From: Oscillospiraceae bacterium
GTDB lineage: Bacteria > Bacillota > Clostridia > Oscillospirales > Ruminococcaceae
NCBI GenBank assembly: GCA_017505635.1
Contig: JAFVOU010000031.1
Coordinates: forward strand, 56,784-120,783
Reading direction: 5' to 3'
Length of the DNA stretch: 64,000 bases
Below the pieces are notes generated by a model that had not been told where the DNA came from, did no database searches, and worked only from the letters and a program-made list of their open reading frames with translations. Both the position numbers and the translations under genes were made by a program. The number at the start of each line of letters is the position of its first letter. Positions within the stretch are counted from its first letter, which is position 1. Positions 41,025 through 50,313 of this stretch are shown in pieces.

Positions 41025-44000
41025 TTATATTTGCGCATCCAACAGTTCTCTTGCCATCTGACGCATTTCCGGGTCTGGGCTGTCTATATATTTTTCTGCA
41101 ATCTTTTTTCCTCTTTCCAGCTCCTGTTTCAGTTCTTCGTCCATACTGTTTATCCTTTCAAATGCCTGCTGCACACCGCCTTCCGCGGCTTTTATGTACA
41201 TTTCGATGGCTGTAAGATTATCCTTTTCACATCCCAGACCGTTTTTGTAGCATTCACCAAGTACATACCAGGCAGGTGCATGGTCCTGACCGGCAGCCTG
41301 CTCTAAATAATCAAGCGCCTTTTTGTAATCTTTTTCGCACCCATTGCCATATATATGTGCAACACCAAGGATATACCGGCCTGCGGCATCACCTGCATCA
41401 GCAAGCTGGCAGCCAAGTTCGTATATTTTCTCCCTGTGCTGCATAATCATATCTTCGTTGGAATAGATATCCACAAGACATCTTTTTGCTTTCAAATCAC
41501 CCATTTCAGAGGCTATGGTGAAATTTTCAATGGATTTTTCAATATCCCGCTGACATCCTTTTCCCAGATGATACATCGAACCAAGAACCCTGTAGAAATC
41601 CACCTCACCTGTAATGGAAGCAAGCTTTTCTGTCAGAGGGACTGCCTTTTGGTAATCATCTTCATTTTTGCGTGTTAAATATATCCCCAGCTTTTTTTTC
41701 ATAGCATCGATACTGCCAAGCTCTTCGGCTCTTTCGTACCAGGTCAGTGCCTCGTCGCATTTGTCGCCCTGATAAAGAATTTCCCCAACAATCAAAAGCG
41801 CCTTAATATTGTCCTGCCGTGCCGCATTTTTAAGCATTTCAAAACCTTTTCTGGCAGTTTCCTCGTCCACCTTGCTGATCTCAAGCATACAATATTCGCC
41901 ATACTCTACCATAGCTTCAATGTTTCCGCTTTCTGCGTATTTTTCCAGCCAGAAGTAGTACTGTTTTTTCTGTTCTTCTGTCGGATTGTCAGCTTTGCAG
42001 GCTTCAGCCAGTATTCTGCACGCTTCACTATGGCCTTTTATGGCAGCTTTTTCCAGCCATTCAATGCCTTTGTCTACATCCTGTTCCACACCTTCACCAT
42101 TATACAGCATACCTGACACAATAAACATTGCATCGGCGTTGCCCTTTTCGGCAGCAGGCAGGGCCAGAGTTTCGTAAATTTCTTTATACTCTTCGGCTGT
42201 TTTTGCCCTGCTGTATTTATTCATTGCCACATGTGCCATAACAGACGGGTTGCCGTGCTGCAGTGCCTGGTTAAGCCAGTAGTTTGCTTTATCTGTATCC
42301 TTTTCGCAGCCCAGGCCTTTGCCATACATATTGCCGCAGTGCTCCATTGCATTGCTGTCGCCGCTCATTGCAGACTTTTCAAACCAGTAAAGCGCCTTTG
42401 CATAATCCTGCTGAACATAGTTTCCGGTATAGTATTCTATGGCAGCGTTTAAGTATGCAGCTGAATGACCATTTTCGGCAGCTTTGATGGTATATTCGCA
42501 GCTTTTTTCCATGTTTTTTTCACAGCCTTTACCATTATAATAGCATTTGGCTGTTCCCCACATCATTTCGGCATCACCTGCGTCAGCACCTTTTTTGCTC
42601 CATAAAAATGCTTTGTGCAGGTCTTTTTCGCAGCCAAGGCCGTTGGTGTACATTACTGCACAGTTGAACATAGCATTTATACCACCAAGGCTGGCGCCGT
42701 TTTCAAATGCGGCAAGGGCAAGTGAATAGTTCTGTTCCACATCTTTGCCGTAATAATAGCTGTAACCCTGACTGTACCATTCGGCTGCATTTTTGCCGTC
42801 GATGGTATCTTGTTCGGTTTGTGCATCAGAGTCTGTTTTTTCAGCTTCTGTGCCGGTTGCTTTTTCGGTTTCTTCTTCTGTGTATTCGCTGTCAGTTTCG
42901 GCAGTTTCTTCTGTTGAGTTTTCGTCAGCTTCTTCAAAGGTTTCTGCTTTCATTTCGGCCAAAAATTCTGCTGTAACAGGATTTTCAAGATATTCGGGCA
43001 TATCGGGCAGACAGTATTCTTCCTGTTCAGGCTGTTCTGTTTCTCTGATGCCCAGAGCGCCGTTGCTGTTGAAGATATTCACATAATCATAGTGATAGTC
43101 GTCTTCTTCAAAGCTGAAAATCAAAGCCTCAATTCTGTCGCCGTCAGGTCTTTCTTCTTCCCAGCGGTCTGCATCTCTGTGCACTGTCAGCAGATATGCT
43201 GTGCTGCCACTGTCCACAGCGTGATAAACCATACAACCCAGTTCTTCTTCAAACTGTTTTGCCAGCATATACAGGTCGTCATTTTTGTCCAGTTCTTTTA
43301 TGTACGGAACACCGTCATCGTCCATAACCGAGCCGCACAGACGGCCGTTTTTTAACCAGATATATGGTTTGCCGTCCATTACACCCGATTTTGCCAGAGT
43401 ATCAAGACGGTTGAGAGCTTCCTGCTTCTGCATATCCTGCAGGGTGTCTGCCTCTGTGCATACTTCTTTGTTATCTGCACATTCTTCGGCATTATCATCA
43501 TCTTCGTCAATATTTTCAAGGGCACGTTTTGCTGTAAGTATGCCATTATTACCGAAAAGCTCGATATCCACAAAGTCGTTTTCTTCTTCAGAGCAGGAGC
43601 TGCAGAAATACGCGCTGATATTGTAGCCCCCAGGGGTTACATTTGCAAAAACGGAGCCGTCGTTAGGTATAAGTTTTTCTTCACCCCAGAACATCCGATT
43701 GCTGCCTACAAAGAGAAAATACAGCCCTTCGCTTTGCTGGATAACATGATAAACCAATGAATCTTCTTTTTCTTCAAAGGCTTTTACCTCGTCAATCCAG
43801 TCCACATCGCCTGCCTTGTACACATAATCAGCACCGGCTTTGTGGCCAAGATACATATCTTCTGCTTTTCCCACATAGCTTTCATCAAAGTCGCAGTAGG
43901 TAAGCTGACAGCCGCCGTCCCTCCAGCAATCCAGCACCAAAGCGTCAAGACCAACCTTGTCCACAAGAGATTCAATGCGGCTGAGAGCCTCGTCTTTCTG

Positions 44001-44300
44001 TGCAGCTTTAAAGATATCGGCATCAGTTTTTTCTTTTCTGACAATATTTTCTGCAGGTGCCGGTTTTTCTTCCTTATGCAATTTCTGCTGTTTTGCGCCC
44101 ATTTTGGTTGCTTCCAGCAGGTTTTCTATTTCATCATATCTGTATGCAGGGTCAGTGTCCCGGGAATCCATAACAATGTCATGCAGAATATAGCCGGCTT
44201 TCTCAAATTCGCCAGCCTGTATAAACTGATTTGCCTTTGCAATCTTTTCATCTTTTTTCTTCCGCTGATTTTTAAGATTAAAATTTTCAAATAATCCCAT
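41025..44300 (-). CDS. Giant Sel1-repeat protein with duplicated N-terminal domain
   Basis: A 1091-residue cytoplasmic protein. The N-terminus (1-95) is charged and helical. Two related unknown domains of about 135 residues follow, each starting with a KxEALxRI/LxxL helix, containing a VYHxxxxxxxxxYLL/FxV core and ending in a V-x-I/N-x-x-x-N-G-x-L strand. An acidic low-complexity linker (Glu/Thr-rich, about 455-520) leads to more than a dozen Sel1-like repeats (for example GYSYYYGKDVEQNYSLALAAF and GNMYGKGLGCEKDTDKANYW). Sel1 repeats usually scaffold protein contacts. The start giving MGLFENFNL follows AGAGGT. The function is unknown. Confidence 0.8.
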   Translation of the reverse strand: MGLFENFNLKNQRKKKDEKIAKANQFIQAGEFEKAGYILHDIVMDSRDTDPAYRYDEIENLLEATKMGAKQQKLHKEEKPAPAENIVRKEKTDADIFKAAQKDEALSRIESLVDKVGLDALVLDCWRDGGCQLTYCDFDESYVGKAEDMYLGHKAGADYVYKAGDVDWIDEVKAFEEKEDSLVYHVIQQSEGLYFLFVGSNRMFWGEEKLIPNDGSVFANVTPGGYNISAYFCSSCSEEENDFVDIELFGNNGILTAKRALENIDEDDDNAEECADNKEVCTEADTLQDMQKQEALNRLDTLAKSGVMDGKPYIWLKNGRLCGSVMDDDGVPYIKELDKNDDLYMLAKQFEEELGCMVYHAVDSGSTAYLLTVHRDADRWEEERPDGDRIEALIFSFEEDDYHYDYVNIFNSNGALGIRETEQPEQEEYCLPDMPEYLENPVTAEFLAEMKAETFEEADENSTEETAETDSEYTEEETEKATGTEAEKTDSDAQTEQDTIDGKNAAEWYSQGYSYYYGKDVEQNYSLALAAFENGASLGGINAMFNCAVMYTNGLGCEKDLHKAFLWSKKGADAGDAEMMWGTAKCYYNGKGCEKNMEKSCEYTIKAAENGHSAAYLNAAIEYYTGNYVQQDYAKALYWFEKSAMSGDSNAMEHCGNMYGKGLGCEKDTDKANYWLNQALQHGNPSVMAHVAMNKYSRAKTAEEYKEIYETLALPAAEKGNADAMFIVSGMLYNGEGVEQDVDKGIEWLEKAAIKGHSEACRILAEACKADNPTEEQKKQYYFWLEKYAESGNIEAMVEYGEYCMLEISKVDEETARKGFEMLKNAARQDNIKALLIVGEILYQGDKCDEALTWYERAEELGSIDAMKKKLGIYLTRKNEDDYQKAVPLTEKLASITGEVDFYRVLGSMYHLGKGCQRDIEKSIENFTIASEMGDLKAKRCLVDIYSNEDMIMQHREKIYELGCQLADAGDAAGRYILGVAHIYGNGCEKDYKKALDYLEQAAGQDHAPAWYVLGECYKNGLGCEKDNLTAIEMYIKAAEGGVQQAFERINSMDEELKQELERGKKIAEKYIDSPDPEMRQMARELLDAQI

Positions 44301-44391
44301 AATAATACCTCTTTTTTGTCGACCGTAAATCAGCTTGTTTATCTGCATCTCAAGCCTGTCGGGAATGCAGTTTTTACGCAGTTCTGATATT

Positions 44392-44910
44392 TTACACCCA
44401 TCTTGGGCTGTCGCTGATTACCGCCTGCCCTGCTTCAAGGCTTTTTGCCACATCTATGGTGCGCTGGTTGCGGCTGCCTTTAAATTTAAGTTCAAGGCTT
44501 TTTTCGCTTTCGATAAAAGGCCCGTCAATAAGTATATCCACATTTTCCAGCAGTCTGTATTTATCGTCGTTTTTATCTTTTACAAGATTTTCAAACAGAT
44601 ATCCCGTAAAGGCACAGATTTCGTACCCCTGCTTTTTAAGTTCTGCCGCAAGTTTTGCAAAATTTTCTGCCTGACAGAACGGGTCGCCCCCTGACAAGGT
44701 TACCCCTTTTATCATAGGGTTTTTCTTTATCATTGCAATAATTTCTGCCGCTGTATAGTCGGTGCCTGTGCCGAAAGAATGTGTTTCGGGATTGTGGCAG
44801 CCCTTGCAGTTGTGCACACAGCCCTGTGCAAAGATAACAAAGCGGAAGCCCGGGCCGTCGGTTATGCTGTTTTTGTTGAAGCCTGCTATATTTAAAACTG
44901 TATTTTCCAT
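44392..44910 (-). CDS. nrdG: Anaerobic ribonucleotide reductase activating protein
   Basis: A 172-residue radical-SAM enzyme that puts the glycyl radical on NrdD. The 4Fe-4S cluster motif C-V-H-N-C-K-G-C is at residues 31-38, and GVTLSGGDPFCQ binds SAM. NPETHSFGTG after the cluster motif is typical of NrdG. It lies nine bases after the DUF1461 gene. The reductase nrdD is not in this window, an uncommon separation. The gene supports a strictly anaerobic lifestyle. Confidence 0.95.
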   Translation of the reverse strand: MENTVLNIAGFNKNSITDGPGFRFVIFAQGCVHNCKGCHNPETHSFGTGTDYTAAEIIAMIKKNPMIKGVTLSGGDPFCQAENFAKLAAELKKQGYEICAFTGYLFENLVKDKNDDKYRLLENVDILIDGPFIESEKSLELKFKGSRNQRTIDVAKSLEAGQAVISDSPRWV

Positions 44911-44919
44911 ATTTTCACC

Positions 44920-45630
44920 TTAAATTACATCGCCGTATTCCCTTTTGCTGCGCAGCCATTTTGGGCGGTTGCCAAAATCTGCAAGAACAAGGCGCACCAC
45001 AAGACACCATATAACAAAACAGATAAGTATCTGTCTGCACATGGCAAAGAAAAAGTTGAGCGGAAACATATTTATCATAATGCTTACCCTTGGGTCCAGC
45101 ATCCAAAGGTCATTTGTAAAGAACACATAGTGGAAGTTTGTCCAGAACCACTGGAAATTGGTGGCGATAACACCGCCGAAAGCACCTGCCACCAGCACAA
45201 GGCCTATGGCTGCCCATTTGTATTTTCGGCGCAGTGTGCCCTGCATAAGCCTGAACCCGTCGGTTTTCCACAGATATACCACCGAAACCGCCACAAAGGC
45301 AGACAACGCTATGCCGATATACACAACGCCCATATAGAGATTGACCACATCTATCATATGCAGTTTTTCTCTTTCGTCAAAAATCTCGCGTATTTCGCCC
45401 TTTACGCCAAACTGCATTTCAAGGTCGGGGCGCTGTTTGACCATATAGGACAAAAGGTTGTCGGTAACCTCCATCAAATCCTGATGGCGCATGCCGATAT
45501 GTTCGGCTGTTTTGTTCTGCTGATACTGAACGTGGTAAAAATGTCTGTCCTGACTGACACCGATAACGCTCCACAGCAGAATGGCAATAAATGTGCAAGG
45601 GAGTATAAGGTTGTAGATAAGTTTTTTCAT
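44920..45630 (-). CDS. DUF1461/TIGR01906-family membrane protein
   Basis: A 236-residue protein with about five membrane helices (near 7-25, 95-118, 140-160, 190-210 region). It carries the family's extracytoplasmic segment MRHQDLMEVTDNLLSYM and HMIDVVNLY with conserved His. Some members of this family (Lit) transfer an acyl chain within lipoproteins; whether this one does is unknown. AGAAAAG precedes the ATG. It precedes nrdG by nine bases, probably without functional link. Confidence 0.78.
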   Translation of the reverse strand: MKKLIYNLILPCTFIAILLWSVIGVSQDRHFYHVQYQQNKTAEHIGMRHQDLMEVTDNLLSYMVKQRPDLEMQFGVKGEIREIFDEREKLHMIDVVNLYMGVVYIGIALSAFVAVSVVYLWKTDGFRLMQGTLRRKYKWAAIGLVLVAGAFGGVIATNFQWFWTNFHYVFFTNDLWMLDPRVSIMINMFPLNFFFAMCRQILICFVIWCLVVRLVLADFGNRPKWLRSKREYGDVI

Positions 45631-45739
45631 ACTTTTCTCCGTCGGTTTAAAGTTATTTAAAGGATAACACTTATACTTATTTTTGGCAACAGAAAATAAA
45701 AAAGCTAACGCTTGTTATTTTTGTATGCCAACAAAATAT

Positions 45740-45819
45740 GTCATTCTGAGGAATTTTAATTCCAAAGAATCTCCCGGTTTTATCAGACAAAGAGATTCTT
45801 GGCTGTCGCTCAGAATGAC
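45740..45819. repeat. Dispersed inverted-repeat family, full copy
   Basis: An 80-bp element with perfect 11-bp ends GTCATTCTGAG / CTCAGAATGAC and inner AAGAATCTC / GAGATTCTT. It is nearly identical to the copy at 60687. Confidence 0.85.
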
Positions 45820-45842
45820 ATTTAATTTTTTATACAGATATT

Positions 45843-47036
45843 TTATTTTGCAGGGAAGATTTTTTCCATTCTTCTGCATGCTTCAACAACGCTGTCATAA
45901 GGACAGGCAACGTTGATGCGCAGATGTGTAGGACCCTGGAAAGGTCTGCCGTCGTTTACGATAACGCCAACCTTTGCAAGTTCTGCCATAATTGTGTCCA
46001 TATCCATACCGCAGCCTGCAACGTCCACCCAAAGCAGATATGTGCCCTGTGGCAGATATGCATCGATACCCTTGCGTGTGTTGAAGAAGTTAACCATATA
46101 TTCCTGGTTTCTGCGCAGGTAAGGCAGAAGTTCTTCCACATATTCTTCGCCGCCTTCGTAGGCACCCATACATGCAGCAAGAGACAGAACATTTGCATTG
46201 TTGTAATGTGTGCTTTCGCCCTGACGTTTGATGCGTGCATTGATAACAGGGTTATAGCAGATTGTGTAGCTGCCGATAAGTCCTGCAAGGTTAAAGGTTT
46301 TGCTTGGTGCATAGGATGCAAGGCAAATCTGTTTTGCACGTTCGCTTACGCTCTGTGTAGGGATATGTTTTGATGCAGGGTCGGTCATAAAGTCTGCCCA
46401 GATTTCGTCACTGAACAGGAAAACATCGTACTTGTCGCACAGCTGTACAACCTTTTCAATTTCCCATTTTTCCCATACTCGGCCTGTTGGGTTGTGAGGA
46501 GAACAGAAAATCATCATAGGGATTTTTTTCTCCACAATCTGTTTTTCCATATCCTCAAAGTCCATACGGTAGATGCCGTTTTCGTCCTTGACCATAGGAG
46601 AAAATGCAATATTTCTGCCAAGGTTTTTAATGGAACCCTGAAAACCAACATATGTTGCCTGACCTGTCAGAATCCAGTCCCCCGGCTGTGTGTAAACACT
46701 GATTGCACTGCAAACACCGCCCAGAACAGAGTTCTGATAGAGGATGTTTTCTTCTTTAATACCCTTTGTGCCATAGTGTTTTTCCTGCCAGCTGGCAATT
46801 GCATTTACATATCTTTCGCTTAAAACAGAATAACCGAGAATAGGGTGTTCTATTCTTTCTTTCAGTGCTTCGATAACACTTGGTGCAGTTTCAAAATCCA
46901 TATCTGCAACCCACATAGGGATAACATCTTCCTTTGGCACATCGGTATACTGCGGTGAACCCGGAACTTTTGTCATTGCCCATTTTGTTGCGCCTGTTGC
47001 CCAGCGGTCAATTTTTTTGTCAAAACGACTTGCCAT
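45843..47036 (-). CDS. PLP-dependent C-S lyase/aminotransferase (PatB/MalY type)
   Basis: A 397-residue fold-type I PLP enzyme. It has MWVADMDFETAPSVIEAL near residue 42, CSPHNPTGRVW, FSDEIWADFM with the cofactor Asp, and SYAPSKTFNLAGL holding the PLP Lys. The pattern is that of PatB/MalY cystathionine beta-lyases rather than plain aminotransferases. It would cleave cystathionine or cysteine conjugates. It stands alone with a repeat element on each side. The exact substrate is not fixed by the sequence. Confidence 0.88.
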   Translation of the reverse strand: MASRFDKKIDRWATGATKWAMTKVPGSPQYTDVPKEDVIPMWVADMDFETAPSVIEALKERIEHPILGYSVLSERYVNAIASWQEKHYGTKGIKEENILYQNSVLGGVCSAISVYTQPGDWILTGQATYVGFQGSIKNLGRNIAFSPMVKDENGIYRMDFEDMEKQIVEKKIPMMIFCSPHNPTGRVWEKWEIEKVVQLCDKYDVFLFSDEIWADFMTDPASKHIPTQSVSERAKQICLASYAPSKTFNLAGLIGSYTICYNPVINARIKRQGESTHYNNANVLSLAACMGAYEGGEEYVEELLPYLRRNQEYMVNFFNTRKGIDAYLPQGTYLLWVDVAGCGMDMDTIMAELAKVGVIVNDGRPFQGPTHLRINVACPYDSVVEACRRMEKIFPAK

Positions 47037-47075
47037 AATTTTTCTCCTTTAAAAATAATATTCAAATCGGTTTTT

Positions 47076-47201
47076 GTCACTCTGAACGTATGTGAAGAGT
47101 CTCCCGGTACGGTTGAAACAATGGTCAGCCATCAGTTTGTGCCGACAGAGGGATTCTTAAACGGGGCGTCGGGGACGCCGCCCCCTACAGCCCGGAATGA
47201 C
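47076..47201. repeat. Dispersed inverted-repeat family, full copy with GC-rich right arm
   Basis: Begins GTCACTCTGAA and ends CCGGAATGAC. The right arm, with GGGGCGTCGGGGACGCCGCC, is the reverse of the left arms at 22376 and 38579; the left arm is of another type. Confidence 0.8.
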
Positions 47202-47326
47202 ATTTCATAATATTAAACTCTTTTTTTATATTAACATATTTGTGTTTAAAATCAAACGGTTTTATGTTACAATTAATCTATTGGTAATATAAAAATAAAA
47301 TATACTGTTATATAGGAGACTTTATT

Positions 47327-48238
47327 ATGCAGTGGACCGATATCAAAATTATCTGTGACAAAAAATTTGAAGATGTTTTCGACTATGTTTCTGCCGAAGT
47401 TTGCCCTATGGGTGTGCAGATAGAGGACTATTCCAACCTCGAAAGCGACGTGCTGGAAATTGCACATATCGACCTTATTGAACAGGACCTTCTGGAAAAA
47501 GACCGCACAAAAATTATTGTGCACCACTATATCTCCCCTGAACTTGACGCACAGGAAAGCCTGCTTGTGCTGCAGACACGCCTGAGCGAAGAAGGTGTGG
47601 ACTTTACAACCGAAATTGAATATGTAAATCAGGAAGACTGGGAAACAGGCTGGAAGGCTTACTACCACGCACTGCCAATAGGCGAAAACCTTATGGTTTG
47701 CCCAAGCTGGGAAAACTGCGAAACCGACCGCAAAATCCTTAAACTTGACCCGGGTATGGCTTTTGGCACAGGCACACACGAAACAACAAACCTTTGCCTT
47801 GAAGTGCTGGACCGCACAATCAAAGGCGGCGAAAGAATACTGGACGTTGGCACAGGCAGCGGTATTCTTGGCATTGCCAGCTGTATTCTTGGTGCAAGGG
47901 AAGCAGAAGGTGTGGACATTGACCCAACCGCTGTTAAGGTTGCTATGGAAAACGCACAGCTTAATGGTGTGGACGACCGTTTTACCGTTAAAGTTGGCGA
48001 TTTGTCCGAAGAAGCAAGCGGCAAATATGACATCGTTGTGGCAAATATCGTTGCAAACGCAATTATGATGCTGTCCAGAAACATTCCCGAATTTTTGAAA
48101 GAAGGCGGCCTTTACATCACAAGCGGCATTATTATCGACCGCAAGGACGAGGTTCTTGCCTGCCTTGAAAACCTTGGCTTTAAAATTCTCAAAGTGCACA
48201 CAAAAAACAACTGGGTATGTATCGAGGCTACAATTTAA
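47327..48238 (+). CDS. prmA: Ribosomal protein L11 methyltransferase
   Basis: A 303-residue SAM-dependent enzyme that methylates ribosomal protein L11. The N-terminal substrate-recognition domain (about 1-105) is followed by a linker with NLMVCPSW and the SAM-binding domain: PGMAFGTGTHETT, LDVGTGSGILGIAS, GVDIDPTAVKVA and ANIVANAI. AGGAGA precedes the ATG. It is followed three bases later by a second methyltransferase gene. Confidence 0.95.
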   Translation: MQWTDIKIICDKKFEDVFDYVSAEVCPMGVQIEDYSNLESDVLEIAHIDLIEQDLLEKDRTKIIVHHYISPELDAQESLLVLQTRLSEEGVDFTTEIEYVNQEDWETGWKAYYHALPIGENLMVCPSWENCETDRKILKLDPGMAFGTGTHETTNLCLEVLDRTIKGGERILDVGTGSGILGIASCILGAREAEGVDIDPTAVKVAMENAQLNGVDDRFTVKVGDLSEEASGKYDIVVANIVANAIMMLSRNIPEFLKEGGLYITSGIIIDRKDEVLACLENLGFKILKVHTKNNWVCIEATI

Positions 48239-48241
48239 GCT

Positions 48242-48949
48242 ATGGAATATACTGTTGAAACACTGGCACACGGCACAAAGGTGTGCATTAACAAAACCCA
48301 CCGCTTTGGCACCGACGCTTTTCTGTTAAGCCATTTTGCCGAGGTGAAATATGCCCAGAAAGCCCTTGATATGGGCACAGGCTGCGGCATTATTCCTCTG
48401 CGATGGAAGGATATGGGCCACAGGGGTGAAGCCTTTGGGCTGGAGATTGACCCCCAGGGCACACAGCTGATGCAAAAAAGCATCGAGCTTAACGGCTTTG
48501 AAAATCTGACTGCAATCTGCGGCGATGTAAGGGATTTTAAAACCGAAAAGGCAGACTTTGATGTTATCACCTGCAACCCGCCATATTTTACTGCAGGCAA
48601 ACCAAAGGACGACGAAAAAAAGGCATCTTTCCGCCACCAGCTTACACTTACCGATGATGACGTTGCGGCGGCGGCATACCGTCTTTTGCGTGACAACGGC
48701 AAGCTGTGCATCTGTCAGCGCCCTGACCAGCTGGCACAGGTTATCTATGCCATGAAGAAAAACCGCATTGAGCCAAAGGTTATCCGCTTTGTGCGCCAGC
48801 GCCAAAACAGCCCGCACCCGTGGCTTGTGCTGGTGGACGGCAGAAAAAACGGCGGCAAAAGCCTGACCGTAATGCCCGATTTGTTTATGGAGGACCAAAA
48901 CGGCGGCCCTTCCATTGAACTGCAGAAGATTTACGGAAAAATTGAATAA
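48242..48949 (+). CDS. tRNA1(Val) A37 N6-methyltransferase-like enzyme (YfiC/YabB family)
   Basis: A 235-residue class I SAM-dependent adenine N6-methyltransferase. It has the N-terminal THRFGTDAFLLSHF, the SAM motif LDMGTGCGIIPLRW, GLEIDP, and the catalytic NPPYF used by adenine N6 enzymes. In Firmicutes this family (YabB) is usually found beside other RNA-modifying genes. The ATG starts three bases after prmA, so the two are co-translated. The usual nucleophile-free Asn-Pro-Pro-Tyr is intact. Confidence 0.9.
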   Translation: MEYTVETLAHGTKVCINKTHRFGTDAFLLSHFAEVKYAQKALDMGTGCGIIPLRWKDMGHRGEAFGLEIDPQGTQLMQKSIELNGFENLTAICGDVRDFKTEKADFDVITCNPPYFTAGKPKDDEKKASFRHQLTLTDDDVAAAAYRLLRDNGKLCICQRPDQLAQVIYAMKKNRIEPKVIRFVRQRQNSPHPWLVLVDGRKNGGKSLTVMPDLFMEDQNGGPSIELQKIYGKIE

Positions 48950-48954
48950 AAAAC

Positions 48955-48992
48955 AAAACAGACGGTATCAGAATACCGTCTGTTATTTTTTG
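48955..48992. terminator. Bidirectional terminator between the methyltransferases and htrA
   Basis: Perfect 11-bp arms ACAGACGGTAT / ATACCGTCTGT with T-rich flanks on both sides. Confidence 0.88.
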
Positions 48993-49001
48993 CTTATTTT
49001 A

Positions 49002-50150
49002 TTATCCGATTGATTCAATCAGTTCCACATCTACAGAGAATGTGCTGTTGTCGTATGCACGGAAGATAACAAGGTTGAATGTATCTCCGGGTGAGAATTT
49101 GTCCAGTTCTTCCAGCAGGTCGTCACTGGTTATAATTTCGCGTCCGTTTGCCTCCACGATAACATCGCGCAGCTGCACGCCTTCCTCCTGCATTCTGCAG
49201 CCCTCGTTGAATTCCACAATGCACACACCCTTGCTTGGCAGACCGTTGATTGGTCCGTTGGTGCTGTTGAGTTCCACTATGGAGATGCCCAGCACAGCAC
49301 GGCCTTTTACATAGCCGTAATCCACGATGTTTTCGATGATAGGCATTGCCTCGCTGATTGGAATGGAAAAGCCGATACCTTCGTAGTTGATGTCGGCAAT
49401 TTTGCTGCTGTTGATACCGATTACCTGACCAAAGCGGTTGATAAGCGGACCGCCGGAGTTGCCAGGGTTGATTGCTGCGTCAACCTGAATAAGTTCCAGA
49501 CTGCGTGCGCCGTCGCCAAGGTCGCGGTTAAGACCGGATATGATACCCTGTGTCATTGTGCTGGAAAGACCGCCTGCGTTGCCGATTGCAACAACCCTTT
49601 CGCCAACTTTAAGGGCACCGCTGTCGCCGAACTCGGCAGGAACAAGGCCGTGTTTATCCACCTTTACAACTGCAAGGTCGGTGGTTGCGTCCATACCGAT
49701 AATGCGTCCGTTTACGTTTGTGTCATCGTGAAAAACCACGTTTACGCTTGTGCCGCCATCAACAACGTGGGCATTTGTGATGATATATCCGTTCTCGGTC
49801 ATAACAATGCCTGTGCCGCTGCCTATGGCAGAGATGGACTGGCTGCCGTAAACCGTGATGCTTACAACCGACGGGTTAACCTTTTCGTATATATCTGTAG
49901 CTGCAAAGCCGCCGTCCTTTGTTTCGGGAACAGGCTGAATTTCCACAAGTTCGCCTGCGGTTTCGCTGTTTGGTGCCGCAGGTTCACTGTTGGGAACAGT
50001 TATATTAAACTCGTCCTTCAGTTCTTCTTTAAGTTCGTACATAAAGTCTGTATGTTCCAGCCCTTTTCCCACTGCAAAGCCGCCGCCGAGGGCTGCTGCA
50101 GCCAGAGCCAGACAAAGCAGTATTACAGGAAGTTTGCTTTTCTTTTTCAT
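49002..50150 (-). CDS. htrA: HtrA/DegP-family serine protease, membrane anchored
   Basis: A 382-residue envelope quality-control protease. A membrane anchor (about 8-28) precedes a short acidic/Pro linker, the trypsin-like domain (about 85-270) and one PDZ domain (about 280-378). The triad is His128 (ITNAHVVDGG), Asp158 (TTDLAVVKVD) and Ser232 (PGNSGGPLIN). The ATG giving MKKKSKLP is chosen because the first ATG sits only one base from AGGAG. It is convergent with the methyltransferases and downstream of the sensor kinase, which could in principle report envelope stress. Confidence 0.93.
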   Translation of the reverse strand: MKKKSKLPVILLCLALAAAALGGGFAVGKGLEHTDFMYELKEELKDEFNITVPNSEPAAPNSETAGELVEIQPVPETKDGGFAATDIYEKVNPSVVSITVYGSQSISAIGSGTGIVMTENGYIITNAHVVDGGTSVNVVFHDDTNVNGRIIGMDATTDLAVVKVDKHGLVPAEFGDSGALKVGERVVAIGNAGGLSSTMTQGIISGLNRDLGDGARSLELIQVDAAINPGNSGGPLINRFGQVIGINSSKIADINYEGIGFSIPISEAMPIIENIVDYGYVKGRAVLGISIVELNSTNGPINGLPSKGVCIVEFNEGCRMQEEGVQLRDVIVEANGREIITSDDLLEELDKFSPGDTFNLVIFRAYDNSTFSVDVELIESIG

Positions 50151-50313
50151 ATGCATTCTCCTTATAGAGACATTATTTTAAAGGGACAGACCCTGTTTGG
50201 TTTTCGCCTTATATATTATTCCTTAAATGTGAAAATTATTTGTAGGCGCAGAGCTTTTTACATTTATTTCACACTGTACCTCACAAAAGGCATTATCCCC
50301 GTCAATATCCTGT

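Noticed and set aside
45740..45819. CRISPR repeat
   Set aside because: Copies are singly dispersed between genes with no spacers and no cas genes.
48242..48949. Alternative call as a DNA methyltransferase because of NPPYF
   Set aside because: The N-terminal THRFGTDAFLL motif, short length and linkage to prmA fit the YfiC/YabB RNA methyltransferase family, and no restriction gene is nearby.
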